A DNA stretch of 64,000 nt from Dioscorea cayenensis subsp. rotundata (lineage: Eukaryota > Streptophyta > Magnoliopsida > Dioscoreales > Dioscoreaceae): NCBI RefSeq assembly GCF_009730915.1, contig NC_052472.1:19436382-19500381 (forward strand), read 5' to 3'. This document shows, piece by piece, positions 33,830-45,749 of the stretch. The notes beneath the pieces were generated by a model. The model was given only the letters and a program-made list of their open reading frames with translations. It ran no database searches and was not told where the DNA came from. A program made the translations under genes and the position numbers. The number at the start of each line of letters is the position of its first letter. The stretch's first letter is position 1.

Positions 33830-34562
33830 CACTACCTCAGATCCAAAAGGAAAGGAAGGAGAATAAGGGAAGGTGCTAAGCCTAATTGTAGCATGAGTAA
33901 GGGATTAAGTTGATTGCCCATTGGTTAAAGCCATTGGTCTCGCTTCAACCCACTTGGTGAAGTAGTCTATAACAGTGATAACAAAATAATGACTATGAGC
34001 AGAGGAAGAATTAGATGGTCGAAACCGGGTGTGAAAGAAAGACGTTGAAGGGGCATGGATGAAATCTCCATGTAAAATCCCTTCCTGCCACCTAAGCCCC
34101 TATAAATACATGGGTGAAGAAAGGGAGGAAGAAAAAGGTTGGTGATAGAAAGCAAAAAGAGAAGCCACCGGTTGAAGACACAACCACTTTTTTATACTCG
34201 AAAAATATTGCTCAGTCTGCCCAACCCTGCCCTTATTCATGCAACCTCTATGGTACCCAGTCCCTTGGAAGTTCGAGAAACCCTCAGAGCATTGAGAAGT
34301 TTTTTGGGAAAATCAGACGCTTTATGAGTTTTGAACATCTTCTTCACTATTTTCATCAATGTCTTCTTTGTAGCCTTTGCTTGACCATTGTAACATCACT
34401 GAGCTACACCTAGAAATACCAACTAATAAAGCCCCGAAATAGTTACCAGTTCTAGAGATGATAGGTGATAGGATTGGAGGCCTATACCAAATAGAGCTGA
34501 ATTTCTTCAGCATTACATGATAATCATCCTTCTTCACTTTCCAGTGTCTTTCACTCTTAAGT
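33830..34562 (-). pseudogene. Scrambled gypsy integrase remnant, copy B
   Basis: Aligned to 24600-25337, with the same permuted order of integrase-like blocks and the same kind of stops. It was already decayed before the segmental duplication. Confidence 0.62.
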
Positions 34563-34639
34563 GCCCGAACACTCAGCCTAGTGGGCGAGCATGACGGACT
34601 CTGTATTTGTGCACCTGCTGACACCTTTCAAAGCACTTT

Positions 34640-36130
34640 CACATGTGAACCGAGTCGTCTCGCGTCACTAATTTTTAGGGGCACTAGCACAAGCAAAAAT
34701 GGGTGAAAAGTCTACTTTTTGAAAATGAGTAAAAAGACAGAAGCGAAAAGTACAAGCCTATGGGGTCGCTTCTGCAAATGGATAACTAGCACTAGATCTA
34801 AAGGATCTTATCCAGTGGGCATTAGCAGACTTTTATTCTTCGCTAGGTCCTTAGCTTTTGAAAAGCACTCGCAAGAGGTAGATGATTCCCTTTGGGGAAG
34901 AAGAATTTTTTTTCACTGGAGAAAGCTTTCTGCTTCCCAACCATGAATCTCTCCCTGTTAATGGTGACTGGAGGTTCAGTCAAGCAAGAATGAGGAAACT
35001 TTGACCTTGGAACAAGCACACTTGAAGAGTGTAGTACGATGGAGAGTTGTATGTTGTGTTCGGAAAGATGAATCACTCCCGAAAAAGAATTCTTGATTCT
35101 CTCCTAATTGGTTGGATCGTAGGTGTGATGATTTACTTCACATGAGAGGGGATGGAAGGAGCATTCAAGACTCTTGAGGTTGGCCGGAGGCCCCTCTTAT
35201 TAGCCGGTAGCAAAACGAATAAGATGGCTCAAACCAAGTCGACTAGAATTACAAGAGGTCTAGCACGATTTTGCTTTCCTTATCTACACGCGCACTATGT
35301 TAGCACTGGTGAAAAAGAGGTCAAATTTACAGAATAATAAGGGGTGGGCCAGGTGCTTGTGGCCCCCCTGTGCAATAACTGCTTGTTGGACCCCACCCCT
35401 GTTTCCCTATAGGAGGCGAGGCTGTGTTTTTTCCTACCAGCCACCTAGTGGTGGCAGAAGACAAACTAGGATGGGCCCACATGGTTCGTGTTTTATTGCA
35501 AAGGAAGAGCTTCTCATTCTCTTATAGAAGCCCATGTCCACACGGGTTAAGCCCAGCAAAGCTGTAGGGAACTGGTCACTTGTAAAAGGCTATATGAGAT
35601 CACTGCTTAGCCTGGCTATTATGCCAGCTTTGCTGTTCGAAAAGGGATTTATTTCAACCTATTAGTATTAGTATTAGTATATAAGTCGGCTGGCGACTCT
35701 TTACTTCAAGTTGAGCCCTTGTTAATGGGCCAAGGCATAATAAGGAAAAAAATCAAGTGATACTCTGAGATTTTGCACATGTCTACCTATGGTCCATCCA
35801 GTTGTTCCATATCTAGTCCCAAGCCGAAGAGGAGTAGTCACTAAAGTTTCAGCTCTCCCTTTGACTCCTTCTCCTTTCCCAACATCATCTTTAGGGGATT
35901 CAGGATAACACAAGTGCTGGTTAGTTCACTTGGGAGATCACCCTTCCATTTCGAAGTTTTTTCCTAGAAATCTCAACGTTGTCTAGCTTCACAAGTTGCC
36001 CCGCCCCAAGGAAGGCCTCTGGGCTAGTTTCAAGAAGGGTTGTCCTTCCCTCATCGCCACCTCTCTACCTACCCTCTCTGTCTATAAAGCCAAAAGCAAA
36101 AGCTCCCCGAGATGCCCTGATGACTACTAT
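34640..36130. other. Possible organelle (mitochondrial) DNA insertion
   Basis: Base composition is visibly GC-richer than the surrounding AT-rich DNA, with homopolymers few and short, and the style resembles plant mitochondrial non-coding DNA (for example GTCGGCTGGCGACTC near 35683). The boundary with unit B is sharp. No mitochondrial gene was recognised, and the open frames (for example 34719-34946) match no family I know. The assignment rests on composition and style only. Confidence 0.35.
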
Positions 36131-36760
36131 ACTAAAAAAGGGGCCACCAACTAATTTTAACTTTAATTCCATCCTATAATTCTATCCATATAATAATTTT
36201 AAAAATTTCAACTATTTTTTTTTTAACTATAACACTTAATTTATTATGATATCAATGCACAACAAATTATCTTGAGAAATTTATTTTTTTTTAAAACTAT
36301 AAAACTTATAATAGGGTCCCGCAAATTTCTAGGACCTTACAATTCATGTTTTTTTTAAATTATATTTAAGCTTTTTATTTACTATCATATGATCCTATCC
36401 ACATGATTATAATTTTAAAAATTTGTAATTGTTTTTTAAACTCTAAAATTTACCTTATTTAATTTGTTTATTTGATTTATGATAATATTTTTTTTATTTT
36501 TCTTATATAATTTATTATTTGATAAAAAATAATTTAAAAATATTTAATATAAATTTTTCCTATGGCCTCATTTTCTCTAAGACCGGCCTATATAAATTCA
36601 AAACTTATGTACCCATACGTGTAATTTACCAATGTGGAGAGATACAAGCCTTGGCTTCCTCCGCCTCTCCACCAATCACATTTGTGACACGAGTATATAA
36701 ATTGGTAGGTAAATTACTAATTACATACTTTATAATGGTGAAAAAATAGAGGCAAGTCAC
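36131..36760. repeat. Dispersed AT-rich repeat related to both duplication units
   Basis: Words such as TAGG(G)TCCCGCAAATTTC followed by CCTTACAATTCAT and (TTTTAAA)n, and ATCC(A/T)...TATAATTAT, recur here (near 36160-36230 and 36310-36420). They also occur in unit A (24240-24400) and unit B (33470-33640). A decayed transposon family is likely. No coding sequence. Confidence 0.5.
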
Positions 36761-37990
36761 TTGTAGAACATCGTTGAGCGGATGGATTTGTGGGGACGAA
36801 CCATTGGTCGGGAATCTTCTCAGACTGCTGAACATCAGTTGTTATGGGCTGGAGGCTAGAGAGGCCGGTGTGTCGAGCATGGGATGGATCGTGCATTGAC
36901 CGAGGAAGTTGCAGGTCTGCTGGCACTTGGAAAGGAGGTGCGGGATGTGATGTCCGAGGTTTTGGGCAAGTCTTTATTTCCCTTGGAAGATGAGAGCAAT
37001 CCCCCATTGGTGTCGCCCTGTCTTTGGTTTAATTACGGGGGTGTTGAGCTCTCATTGGTTAAGGATTCTTCCTCATTTTATCCACCTACTAATGTGCCGC
37101 CATGTGGGGTTTCTTTAATAATCTGGAATGTCGCGCCCGAAGTGAGCCTTGTGAAGAAGTCTTGGACGTTGGGCTACCATGTGAAAAGGGTTATGTGGAC
37201 CTTATTATTTATTCTACGTGGGTGGGTTGCGATCCGATTGAATGGTTGGAGAGACTTCAAGTTGGAATTGGGTATGGTTGGCTTTGCGTTGGTATTTGCA
37301 CTGGTTGGGACCGTGTTAACATCCTCAAGCAAGCCCAGAAACAAGAATGTGTTTCTGGAAGTGTTCGTCACTAGCGTTCGTTGCACTCTGGAGCTGATAG
37401 AGCCTCATGTCGACATCCCCTGTGGTTGACAATTCAGTGAGAGAGATCCGGGGCATTAGGGGGATTAGGATTTAGCTCTTCCGCTCCAGTCGACGGGAGT
37501 GCTTTTTTTCGTAGTCGCCTTATCTTATCCTTATCTTTATCGTTTCCTCTGTGTCTGTTTGTGTTTTCCACATCTAGTGGATTTTTTGTACCCTTTATCT
37601 TTTCTAATATTAGTGGTTTATCCACCTTTTCAAAAAGCCACTCGTAGAACAATGGCATTGTCATAAAATAGTAATGACAAGGTGCATGGTTTCGAAGCAT
37701 TGTAGTTGTGTTGTTCATCATTGTTATAGGTATTGTTCATGGTATTGTTTAATGGGGTCGATGGGTCCTATATAGGATATGTTGTCTTTCTTCCCTCCAG
37801 AGTTACATGGCAAGAGGGATTTATTAGCTTGGTTTGGTAAATTTTTTATTTTCATTGCCCCATGTAATTCTACTTAGATTTATAAATACCTACGCTGGTG
37901 CATTGATGTATTTGCTTGTCTTTTAACAACCCCTTAATGAGGTGGCACTTGTAGCCTTTACCTGTAAAATATAAAAAATAAAAAAATAAT
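36761..37990 (+). other. Gene-like segment, possible retroposon 3' end, function unknown
   Basis: The only sizeable open frame is 36884-37429 (181 aa). It begins MDRALTEEVAGLLALGKEV and has two hydrophobic stretches near its middle (GVSLIIWNVAP; VGFALVFALVGTVL). I do not recognise it and overlapping frames are also open, so coding is doubtful. The right part ends CCTTAATGAGGTGGCAC and then an A-rich run (37962-37990), resembling the 3' end and tail of plant LINE retroposons. No reverse transcriptase is present. It may be a 5'-truncated LINE or a low-copy gene fragment. Confidence 0.35.
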
Positions 37991-38968
37991 TGAAGATCAA
38001 CAAATATTTTTGAAAGATATATTTTTTAATTAATTTCTTGATATTTTCCCCAACATCCCTGCTATTCAAAATCTCAGTTGTGTGGTTAGATGAAAAGGAT
38101 TGAGGAAAAAATCCCACCTAATAATATGAAAAAGAAAAGTCCTGACCTCTACTGCAAAGTAGTTTTTTTAAAATTATTATTAAATATTTATATACGAAAA
38201 TTAATAGATAAATAATGCATTGAAAGGTTATAATTAATTTTATAAACTTGTTAACTCCAGCATTAACAAGTCATATATTAATTGTTTATTTTTTTTCATT
38301 TGTCAAAAACAATTCTTAAACCAAATGCATTGGAAAATAAATGACTCGATAAAAATATATATACATAATTAATCTTGTAAATTACAATTTTTTTAAATAA
38401 ATAAATAAATTACATTAAAAAACATGCACGGAAGAAGTTAATATTCTAATCCATTCTATTTGTATCATTTTTTTTTTATATAAATCTGAAATTTAAACTT
38501 ATATTTAAACAAAAATATAAATATTTTATACAAAAGATCCGGTATCAATTCACTAGTAGGGTGTTGGCTACAAGTATAGACTTTGACACTTTGTTTGGTA
38601 TTATATGCAAATCATATATTAATTACTTTTTCATGAAAACATTTCTTTAAATTAGATGGGAATTAACGGCGCACGTTAGTACCAACCCTTGTAAGCATAG
38701 TCACTCAAAAGCGATCGTGCACCGCCCCGGCCTTTTTCCCTCTTCCTCTCTTTCTCTCTCGCATCGTCCCCTCACTCTCCCAAAGCTCTCGATTTGATCC
38801 ATTTCCGCCATTAATCTCGATCTTTGAGCTCCATGGAGAGATTCCATGGCCAGAACTTGTGATCCCCCTTGAGCAATTCCACTTTTTTAGGGCCTGGTTT
38901 GTGTATCTTTTAACTGGTTTTGTCTTTGCGGGGGTTTGAAATTTCGAGCTCGGAGTTTGGGGGGCAAG
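37991..38968. other. Spacer and promoter of the FAR1-domain gene
   Basis: AT-rich to about 38640. From about 38700 it is CT-rich (CTCTTTCTCTCTC) and GC-richer, as expected for the 5' leader of the gene starting at 38969. No other gene. Confidence 0.55.
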
Positions 38969-41832
38969 ATGGAGGGTTTCATGTTCTCCACGCCCATGAT
39001 CATTTCTCCAGGTTGGTTGCATCCAGACCATAGTTTTTACTAGGATTCAGTGCGATTTGTGCTGTTTTGGCGTTGGGTATTGGAAAAGTTGGTATTTTGG
39101 CTGGATTTTTGGTTGAAATGAAGGAAATGGTGGTGCTTTCCTTCATGTGTTTAGTTAGATTGCCTATATAGAACCTCTTTTTGTTTTCTTTTCCCCTTTT
39201 ATTATCATAGTTGTGGTTTTGATTTTGTTTGTTTTCTCACCATATGTGAAGAGTAGTGTAGAGTTATTTTTAATGCTTTGATGAATTTGAGTTTGTGTGA
39301 TATTCAAATTCCATGGATCAATACTTGAGAAAGTTTCAATTATTTCATAGTTTTTTTTCTTTCTCAATATCATTTTTACAGTTACTTGTGTGCAAGGAGT
39401 AGAGAAGAGTCATGTTAACTTATGAATTTTCTCAGTCTTTGATAAGTTTGAGTGACTGTGATTTTGAAATTCCATTAATCAATATAATAGAAAATTTTAG
39501 TTGCAAGTGAACTTTAAGATATACACATATCTTTGCTATGCCTGAAACTGATCTGTATATCACCATATTATCTTTTGTGGAAGCCTTGATAAATTGAATA
39601 ACCAGGATTTCTGATAAGTGAGTTGATATTAATGGAATCTTGTTTAAATTGTTTCTGATTTTGTGCATATTGTTGTAAAGAGCTTTTGGTCTGTGAAGTC
39701 ATCAAATCAGTGAACTATTCAGTTGATCAAGCTTGTTCCTTTAAAATTTGTGTTATCATATGATTTGAGATAATTTTCTTTTATTGTATATATATATGTT
39801 TTATTTTTTAAAAACAAATGCTATTTTATATTCTCTTGCTTAGTTTTGCTTTCTGGACACTGATGGGAAAATTTCTTAGCAGTTAATGTGGAAGCTCATT
39901 TAGGTGATGTTGAGGAGATGATAGAAAATTCTGTGTCAAGGGAGTATTTTGTCCCTGATCGTGAACCAATACTGGAGCCATATGAAGGGATGGAGTTTGA
40001 ATCTGAGGAGGCTGCTAGAACATTCTATACTACCTATGCTGCTCAGACTGGCTTCAAAGCTCGTGTTAGCTCATTCATTCGTTCGAAACGTGACAAGACA
40101 ATTATTTCCCGTCAACTTGTGTGTTCTAGAGAAGGTTTCCGTTCAACTAAAGATCCGTGTGATGAAAGCAGAACCAAGAGGCCCCGAATGATAACTAGAG
40201 TGGGATGTAGAGCGATGATTATGGTGAAGAAACAAAGCTCTGGGAAATGGGTGGTTTCAAAATGTGAAAAGGTTCATAATCATGTTCTTGGTACACGAGG
40301 GAACGTGGTCATGTTAGATTATGACCCTTATGCACGTGAGGATGAAGAAATGATAGAAAATCCACTTGGAAGGGACTCTATTTTGCATGAAGGAGTAGGG
40401 AATGGGCTTGAAATGGTGGTTATTCCACCTGAAGGAGAACCGGGGCTTGAGCCACAGGTTGGAATGGAGTTTGAGTCTGAAAAGGATGCACAATCATTCT
40501 ACAAGGAATATGCCAGGCATGTAGGTTTTAGGGCACGAGTCAGCTCATACTATCGATCAAAGCGGGACAATTCAATAATTTCTCGCTTGATGGTATGTTC
40601 CAAAGAAGGATTTCGTGCGAAGAAAGAAGAAGGTGTCGAAGAACGGCTTCAACGCCCTAGAGCTATTACGAGGGTTGGTTGCAAAGCTATGCTAATGGTG
40701 AAAAAGAGAAATTCAGGTAAATGGGTTGTTTCCAAACTGGTAAAAAATCATAATCATATGCTGACTCCAAGAACAGCATCAGATGATGAGCGATCTGAAG
40801 CTGAGGATGAAGATGTTGTGGAAATTGAGAAGGCATTAGATGTGCATGAAGGAGATGCAGTTTCAGAACCGCACGAAGGCATGGAATTCGAGTCTGAAGA
40901 GACAGCAAAGATATTTTACTTTGCATATTCGAGGAGAGTGGGCTTTAACATGCGTGTTAGTACATACTACCGTTCAAAAAGAGACAGATCTATCATATCT
41001 CGGCTGTTTGTATGCTCTAAAGAGGGATTCTATGTGAAGAAAGATGCAGGTGATGAAGGGAAGATTAAGAGGCCTCGAGAAGCAACAAGGGTTGGTTGTA
41101 GAGCCATGCTGATGGTGAAGAAAAATAATTCAGGTAAATGGGTTGTTTCAAAATTTGAAAAGGAGCATAATCATCCACTAGGATTTTTAAGAAAATCACG
41201 AAAATTGCGTAAAAGAAACCACCTTGGTGCTAATGCCAACACACAAAAGGACCAGATTGAAATGCAAAAAATTGGTGAGGAATCTCCAATCTCAAGATAC
41301 AACAATCTTTTTCGTGAAGCCATTAAATATGCAGAAGTTGGAGCAACTTCTGAAGATGTCTATAATGTTGCCATGCGTGCTCTTCGAGATGCTGTGAAGA
41401 AGGTTACTGCTATCAAGAAAAATGTTGCAGTTCCCAAAAAAGGGATGCTTGCCAATGCAGATAATCTGGAGGTTGGTGACCACACGGATGATCAAGTTCA
41501 AGGCGCTTCACCTCTTATTCAAAATTCCCAAATGAGAACACAGCCTTCAAATCCTCTTCCAAAGTTAAGCCAAGATAAACTAACTCAAAGGTTGAGAAAA
41601 TGCAATACATGCAAGCAGCCTAATGATAATACTAGCAGAAATTGTCCAACAAAACAGGTTACAATCTCCATTTGCCTGAGGTGTGTTTTTCAGATTTCCT
41701 TTCTTTTGCTTATTAGTTGTAACTTATCATTCTTCTCTGATATTGCAGCGGGTGAATGTTGTTCAAAATGCACCCATAAACATATCCTCTGATGAACCAG
41801 TTGGTCAGCTACTCAAGGATGTAGATCAATAG
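38969..41832 (+). CDS. Triple FAR1 DNA-binding domain protein (FAR1-related, no transposase domain)
   Basis: Three exons: 38969-39011 (MEGFMFSTPMIISP), 39883-41657 and 41749-41832, joined by GT-AG introns that keep phase; 633 aa. A start at GTG 39888 would be wrong, because exon 1 gives an ATG and the split Val codon restores the frame. Three FAR1-type (WRKY-GCM1) zinc-finger domains lie near residues 46-150, 204-307 and 344-447. Each has GMEFESEE, RSKRDxxIISR, VCS(K/R)EGF, a VGC(R/K)AM cysteine, SGKWVVSK and HNH. The C-terminal part has CNTCKQPNDNTSRNCPTK, a cysteine cluster. FAR1/FHY3 proteins are nuclear light-signalling regulators derived from Mutator-like transposases. This one lacks MULE and SWIM domains, like the FRF class, so it probably binds DNA without transposase-type sequence. 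The frame is intact. Confidence 0.92.
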
Positions 41833-42566
41833 CATCACCAGCAACTGTAGCAGATGGTATGCATTTAATACAACTGAGACCAAAATGTCTGTACATGGGT
41901 CAAATGTCAGCCTGTATTCATGAACTAGTCTGTTATGGTTGCAGGTATGTAGTAGTTATAACTCAACTTATACTTTTTAAGATTTTATGGTACTCAAATT
42001 GTGTTCTTTGTATTTTTTATCAAACTTGGTTACAGAGCTGACTGAACCCTGTTAAAATGGCGGTCAAATTAGCTTTTGGTGCACCTCTGTAAATATGTGA
42101 AGGTGATATTCTTATTTCATAAGGCCAGTGACTTTAGAGAATTTTTCTTCCTTTTATGTTTATTAGATTATCTTAAATTCTCCAAGTTGATTGTTTGAGT
42201 TTGAAAGTCGTAGAAGGATGACCAATCCATTTGTATTCTTTGCAATTATGAGAATTTCCATTACAAATTTGCTTTCACATGTCAAAAGGCCTCTTTTACG
42301 ATCCATAACAAAATCTATATTACTGCTAATTAATTATGACTGTATCCACCTTGAATAAAACTCTCTAGCCTGAACCAAAAGTTCTACGTTACAATGACTG
42401 CCATTGACATTCAATTATTGATTTCATCATGGAAAAACTGCAAGAGTGCTAATTCAATTCGCATTACTGTAGAAGGTTCATGGGCCTTTGTTTCTCTTAC
42501 TCCAAATTCTTTTTCTAAATTCTTTTAATTACAAGTTAGAAACTTGGGAATCAGAATAGGAAACAT
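41833..42566 (+). other. 3' flank of the FAR1-domain gene
   Basis: Follows the stop codon; likely 3' untranslated and downstream sequence, T-rich, with AATAAA-like words (TTGAATAAAAC near 42351). No independent gene. Confidence 0.5.
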
Positions 42567-42569
42567 TAA

Positions 42570-43770
42570 GCCCCTGTTTGGATGACACTAAATTTTATAA
42601 GAACGGTGTTCATTCCTATGGAATTTAGTATTACATAGGAAATTGTAGAAATGGGTGTTTGGACATTCTTTTTATAGGGTAAAATTACTATGAAAACATA
42701 GGATTCCATAGAAATTTTTTAAAGTGGTGGGAACCAAAATATTTTGGTTCCTTTGTTTTTCGGGTTGGGGGTTGGGTTGCCATTGTGTGCTTGGGCCATT
42801 TGGAGAAAGGAAAGGGGTAGGGCGTTTGGGGCTGGCCGCCAAGCCTCCGGTTACGGCACCTCCGGTCACCACACGCCTCCAGTCGCCTCCGGTCACCACG
42901 CCTCCGCCACCACGCTTTGATTAGTGGACTGGTATGGTTTCCTTTGCTTCTCTAAATCCTAGTTTTTTTCTCTGCTTCTCTGAATCCTAGTTTTTTTTTC
43001 TCTTTGATCCGTTTCTTCCTTTTCTCAATCAAAGATCTCAACTTTTCATTTCAAATTTGTAAAAAAATCCAATTTTTTTTTCCCTTTTGTATAATCAAAG
43101 GCATCAGATTCTGAGAAATGAGTAGCATGAGGTTGGCATGGAAGATTTTTGTTTGTCTCTATGAGGTGAGTTTCTAATCATGACTCTCATACTCTTCATT
43201 TTCTTCCTTTTTTTTTTAGTATTTTGGATAGATTTGAGCTTGGATTTTTTCTCGGGAAAGTAGAGAATGTTTTTTGGATGTTTGGCGATCAATTGTTATT
43301 GAGTGAAGGAGGAGCTTTGGAGGTGTTGCTTGTTACCTTTCTTGAAGATGATGGCAAGATGAAGCTCAAATTATTTTTAAACTCACAAAAGCTTCATATG
43401 ATATCAAGTCCAATTATTGATGCACTCTATTCCTGCAATGAAACTGGAGCCATATATATTATTGAAGAAAAACAAAACATTGAGAAAAATAAAAACCTTT
43501 TTTATTTTCTTAAAAATAACTGAATTTTGTTATACCTGTTAGATACTATTAAACAAAATCCAATTATGCCATTTTTATTAATTAGGGGAAAACAAGATTT
43601 ATCTATTAATTAGGGAAAAACAAAATTAAAAATTCCTATGAAAAAATTCCTGTGCACTCCAAACAACATTTTGTAGGAATTTTTTCTATAGAAAATTCCA
43701 CAGGAATCATTTTTGAATCCTATGGAATAAAATTTCTGCGGAAAAATTTACTATGCATCCAAACAAGCCC
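42570..43770. mobile_element. PIF/Harbinger-type element downstream of the FAR1-domain gene, TSD TAA
   Basis: 1,201 bp with left end GCCCCTGTTTGGATG and right end inverted GGGCTTGTTTGGATG, flanked by TAA (42567-42569, 43771-43773). Subterminal AATTTTATAG/CTATAGAAAATTCC symmetry adds support. The interior has a GC-rich patch (about 42770-42920) of CCTCCGGTCACCACGCCTCC repeats and a TTTTTTTTCTCTTTGAT stretch. No transposase seen. Confidence 0.82.
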
Positions 43771-44355
43771 TAAATGAAGATGGTAAAACTGTTCGGAATC
43801 GGATTCTCATCGATGATCGAGAGAGAAAAATAAAGTAGAAAACAATTACAAGTAAGACAAGACGATTTATGTGGTTCGGCAAGATTGCCTACATCCATGA
43901 TCGCACTAGGGTTTTATTTCAATATCTAAAGCACACTTACATCTTACAAGGGGCTACCTATATATAGAAGAAATTTAAGGTATATCTGGATTTGAACTCT
44001 GAGGCATATCTGGGTTAGAACTCTGAGGTATATCTGAAAGAAAGTAAATCCTATCTGGGATTCTGGGTCCTAAACCTATATGGATACAAATCCTATCTGC
44101 GTATAATTTACAAGATTATCAAACTATAATCCTAACCATATACAAATTACCCTGGTATCCTACTGCAAAGCATTGTCCCCACACATCCAACCTAAACTGT
44201 TGCTCTCCCGCACCCCCTGCAGGGGGTGTCACACAATCAGGCTCCATATACCCAACAATCTCCCACTTGGAGACTGATCTTCTAGTATAAGCAGCCTCTT
44301 ACAACCCTCATCTCTGTAGCTCAGATAATGCTCCTAGTGCGGTGCCTCCTCTTCA

Positions 44356-44730
44356 TCAAGTAACTTGGAGGCCTACAGAGGCTATGCATAGCCTCAGTTT
44401 CTGGATGGTTACACTTTTTGTCAACATGTCTGTTGGATTCTCTACACCAAGTATCTTCTTCAGTGTTAGTGTCTCATCCTCAATCAACCACTGAAAAGCC
44501 TTCACCACAAGTTTGGCCTTGTACCTTTTCTTGTCATCATGATCTTCTTTGAAACGGTACACCCACTTGTTCTGTAAGGCTTTCTTTCCATCTGGCAACT
44601 TAGTCAACACCAAAGTTCGATTCTTCTCTAGAAAGTTCATTTTTTCTTTCATGGCTAACTTCCACTTGACAGAATCTTCCGCTTGCATAGCTTCTGCATA
44701 GTGCTCTGGCTCACCACCATCTGTCAACAA
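44356..44730 (-). pseudogene. Copia reverse transcriptase N-terminus fused to RNase H tail
   Basis: The frame reads AEAMQAEDSVKWKLAMKEKM, ...NKWVYRFKEDHDD, YKAKLVVKAF, typical of the start of copia reverse transcriptase. It then passes directly to DETLTLKKILGVENPTDMLT, the end of the RNase H domain. The catalytic YVDD region and most of RNase H are deleted, with the join near 44490. The reading frame was kept across the deletion. Confidence 0.85.
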
Positions 44731-44776
44731 TAAGTAGTACAGTATAGGAGAATAACTTCGTGTAGGTTTGGTTACT

Positions 44777-45749
44777 CTAGCAGTCCTTCTGATCAGTGTT
44801 GGTTACTAGTTCAGGGTCCTCATCTGGATTCTCTGGATTACCTTGAACTCTACTAGCAATGACCTCTTCATTGTTTTCTTCTAACACAACCTTTTCACTC
44901 CTTAGAATGTTTCTCCCTGCACTGTCATATTCTATTGCGAGCCTGTCTTTATACAACATGGTTTCATCAAAAGTATCGTCCTTATGCCTTATGATCTTTT
45001 TATTCTGGTCATCCCAAAGGCGAGAGCCAAAATAATTAGAACCATAACCAATTAGATAGCACTTTCTAGCTTTTGCATCTAATTTGTCTCTAGCATCATG
45101 ATGTACATGTACATATGAAACACAACCAAATACCTTCAAATATGAAAGGTTTACATCCTTTCCTGTCCACTGCTCTTCAGGGATCTTGAAGCCTAGCGGA
45201 ACTGAAGGTCCTCCGTTGATCAAGTATGCTGTCGTGTTGATTGCATCTGCCCCAAAAGGTTTTTGGTAGCCCTGCGTGTAATCTCATGCTTCTTGCCCTT
45301 TTGTTCAAAGTCCTGTTCATCTACTCAGCAATGCCATTCTACTCAGGTCTTCCAGAGACTGTTCTAATCATTCTGATCCCTTTCTCTGCACAGAACTCTT
45401 TGAACTTTTGGTTGTCATACTCTCCACCATTATCTGTTCTCAGACTCTTCATACTCAAGCCAGTTTGATTTTCCACCTCTGCTTTCCACTTCTTAAAAGT
45501 AGCAAGCACAACAGATTTATTCTTAAGAAAATAAACCCATATCTTTCTAGTGGAATCATCAATGAAGGTGACATAGTAGTGCAAGCCTCCATGAGATCGT
45601 ACTGGAGCTGGTCCCCATACATCACTGTTCACCATTTGTAGCTTTTCTACCTTTGATACTCTCGCAGACTTTGGGAAATTGATTCTTTTATGCTTCCCAT
45701 AAATACAGTCTTCACAAAGGCCTACATCAACCGTCTTCAAATCTAGCAA
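44777..45749 (-). pseudogene. Copia integrase remnant
   Basis: Shows the zinc-finger end (CEDCIYGKHKRINFPKS), the core (NSDVWGPAPVRSHGG, FIDDSTRKIWVYFLKNK, LRTDNGGEYDNQ) and the C-terminal part (YLKVFGCVSYVHVHHDARDK, KCYLIGYGSNYFGSRLWD). A stop and frame change near 45230-45340 separates core and C-terminal part. It cannot make a working enzyme. Confidence 0.88.

Larger units (their letters stand above)
25438..34562. repeat. Tandem segmental duplication, unit B
   Basis: Second unit, same order and orientation as unit A. Compared with A it lacks about 2.7 kb between the MTB promoter and HAD (replaced by about 90 bp at 26576-26667) and carries two additional DNA transposons (31159-32400, 32448-32822). 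It ends before unrelated, GC-richer DNA from about 34563. Confidence 0.9.

Noticed and set aside
34719..34946. 75-codon frame in the organelle-like segment (MKMSKKTEAKST...)
   Set aside because: No match to any mitochondrial or plastid protein that I know; short and unsupported.
36884..37429. 181-codon frame treated as a new membrane protein
   Set aside because: Two other frames are open over the same stretch, no family is recognised, and the region ends like a retroposon; kept only as an unknown segment.
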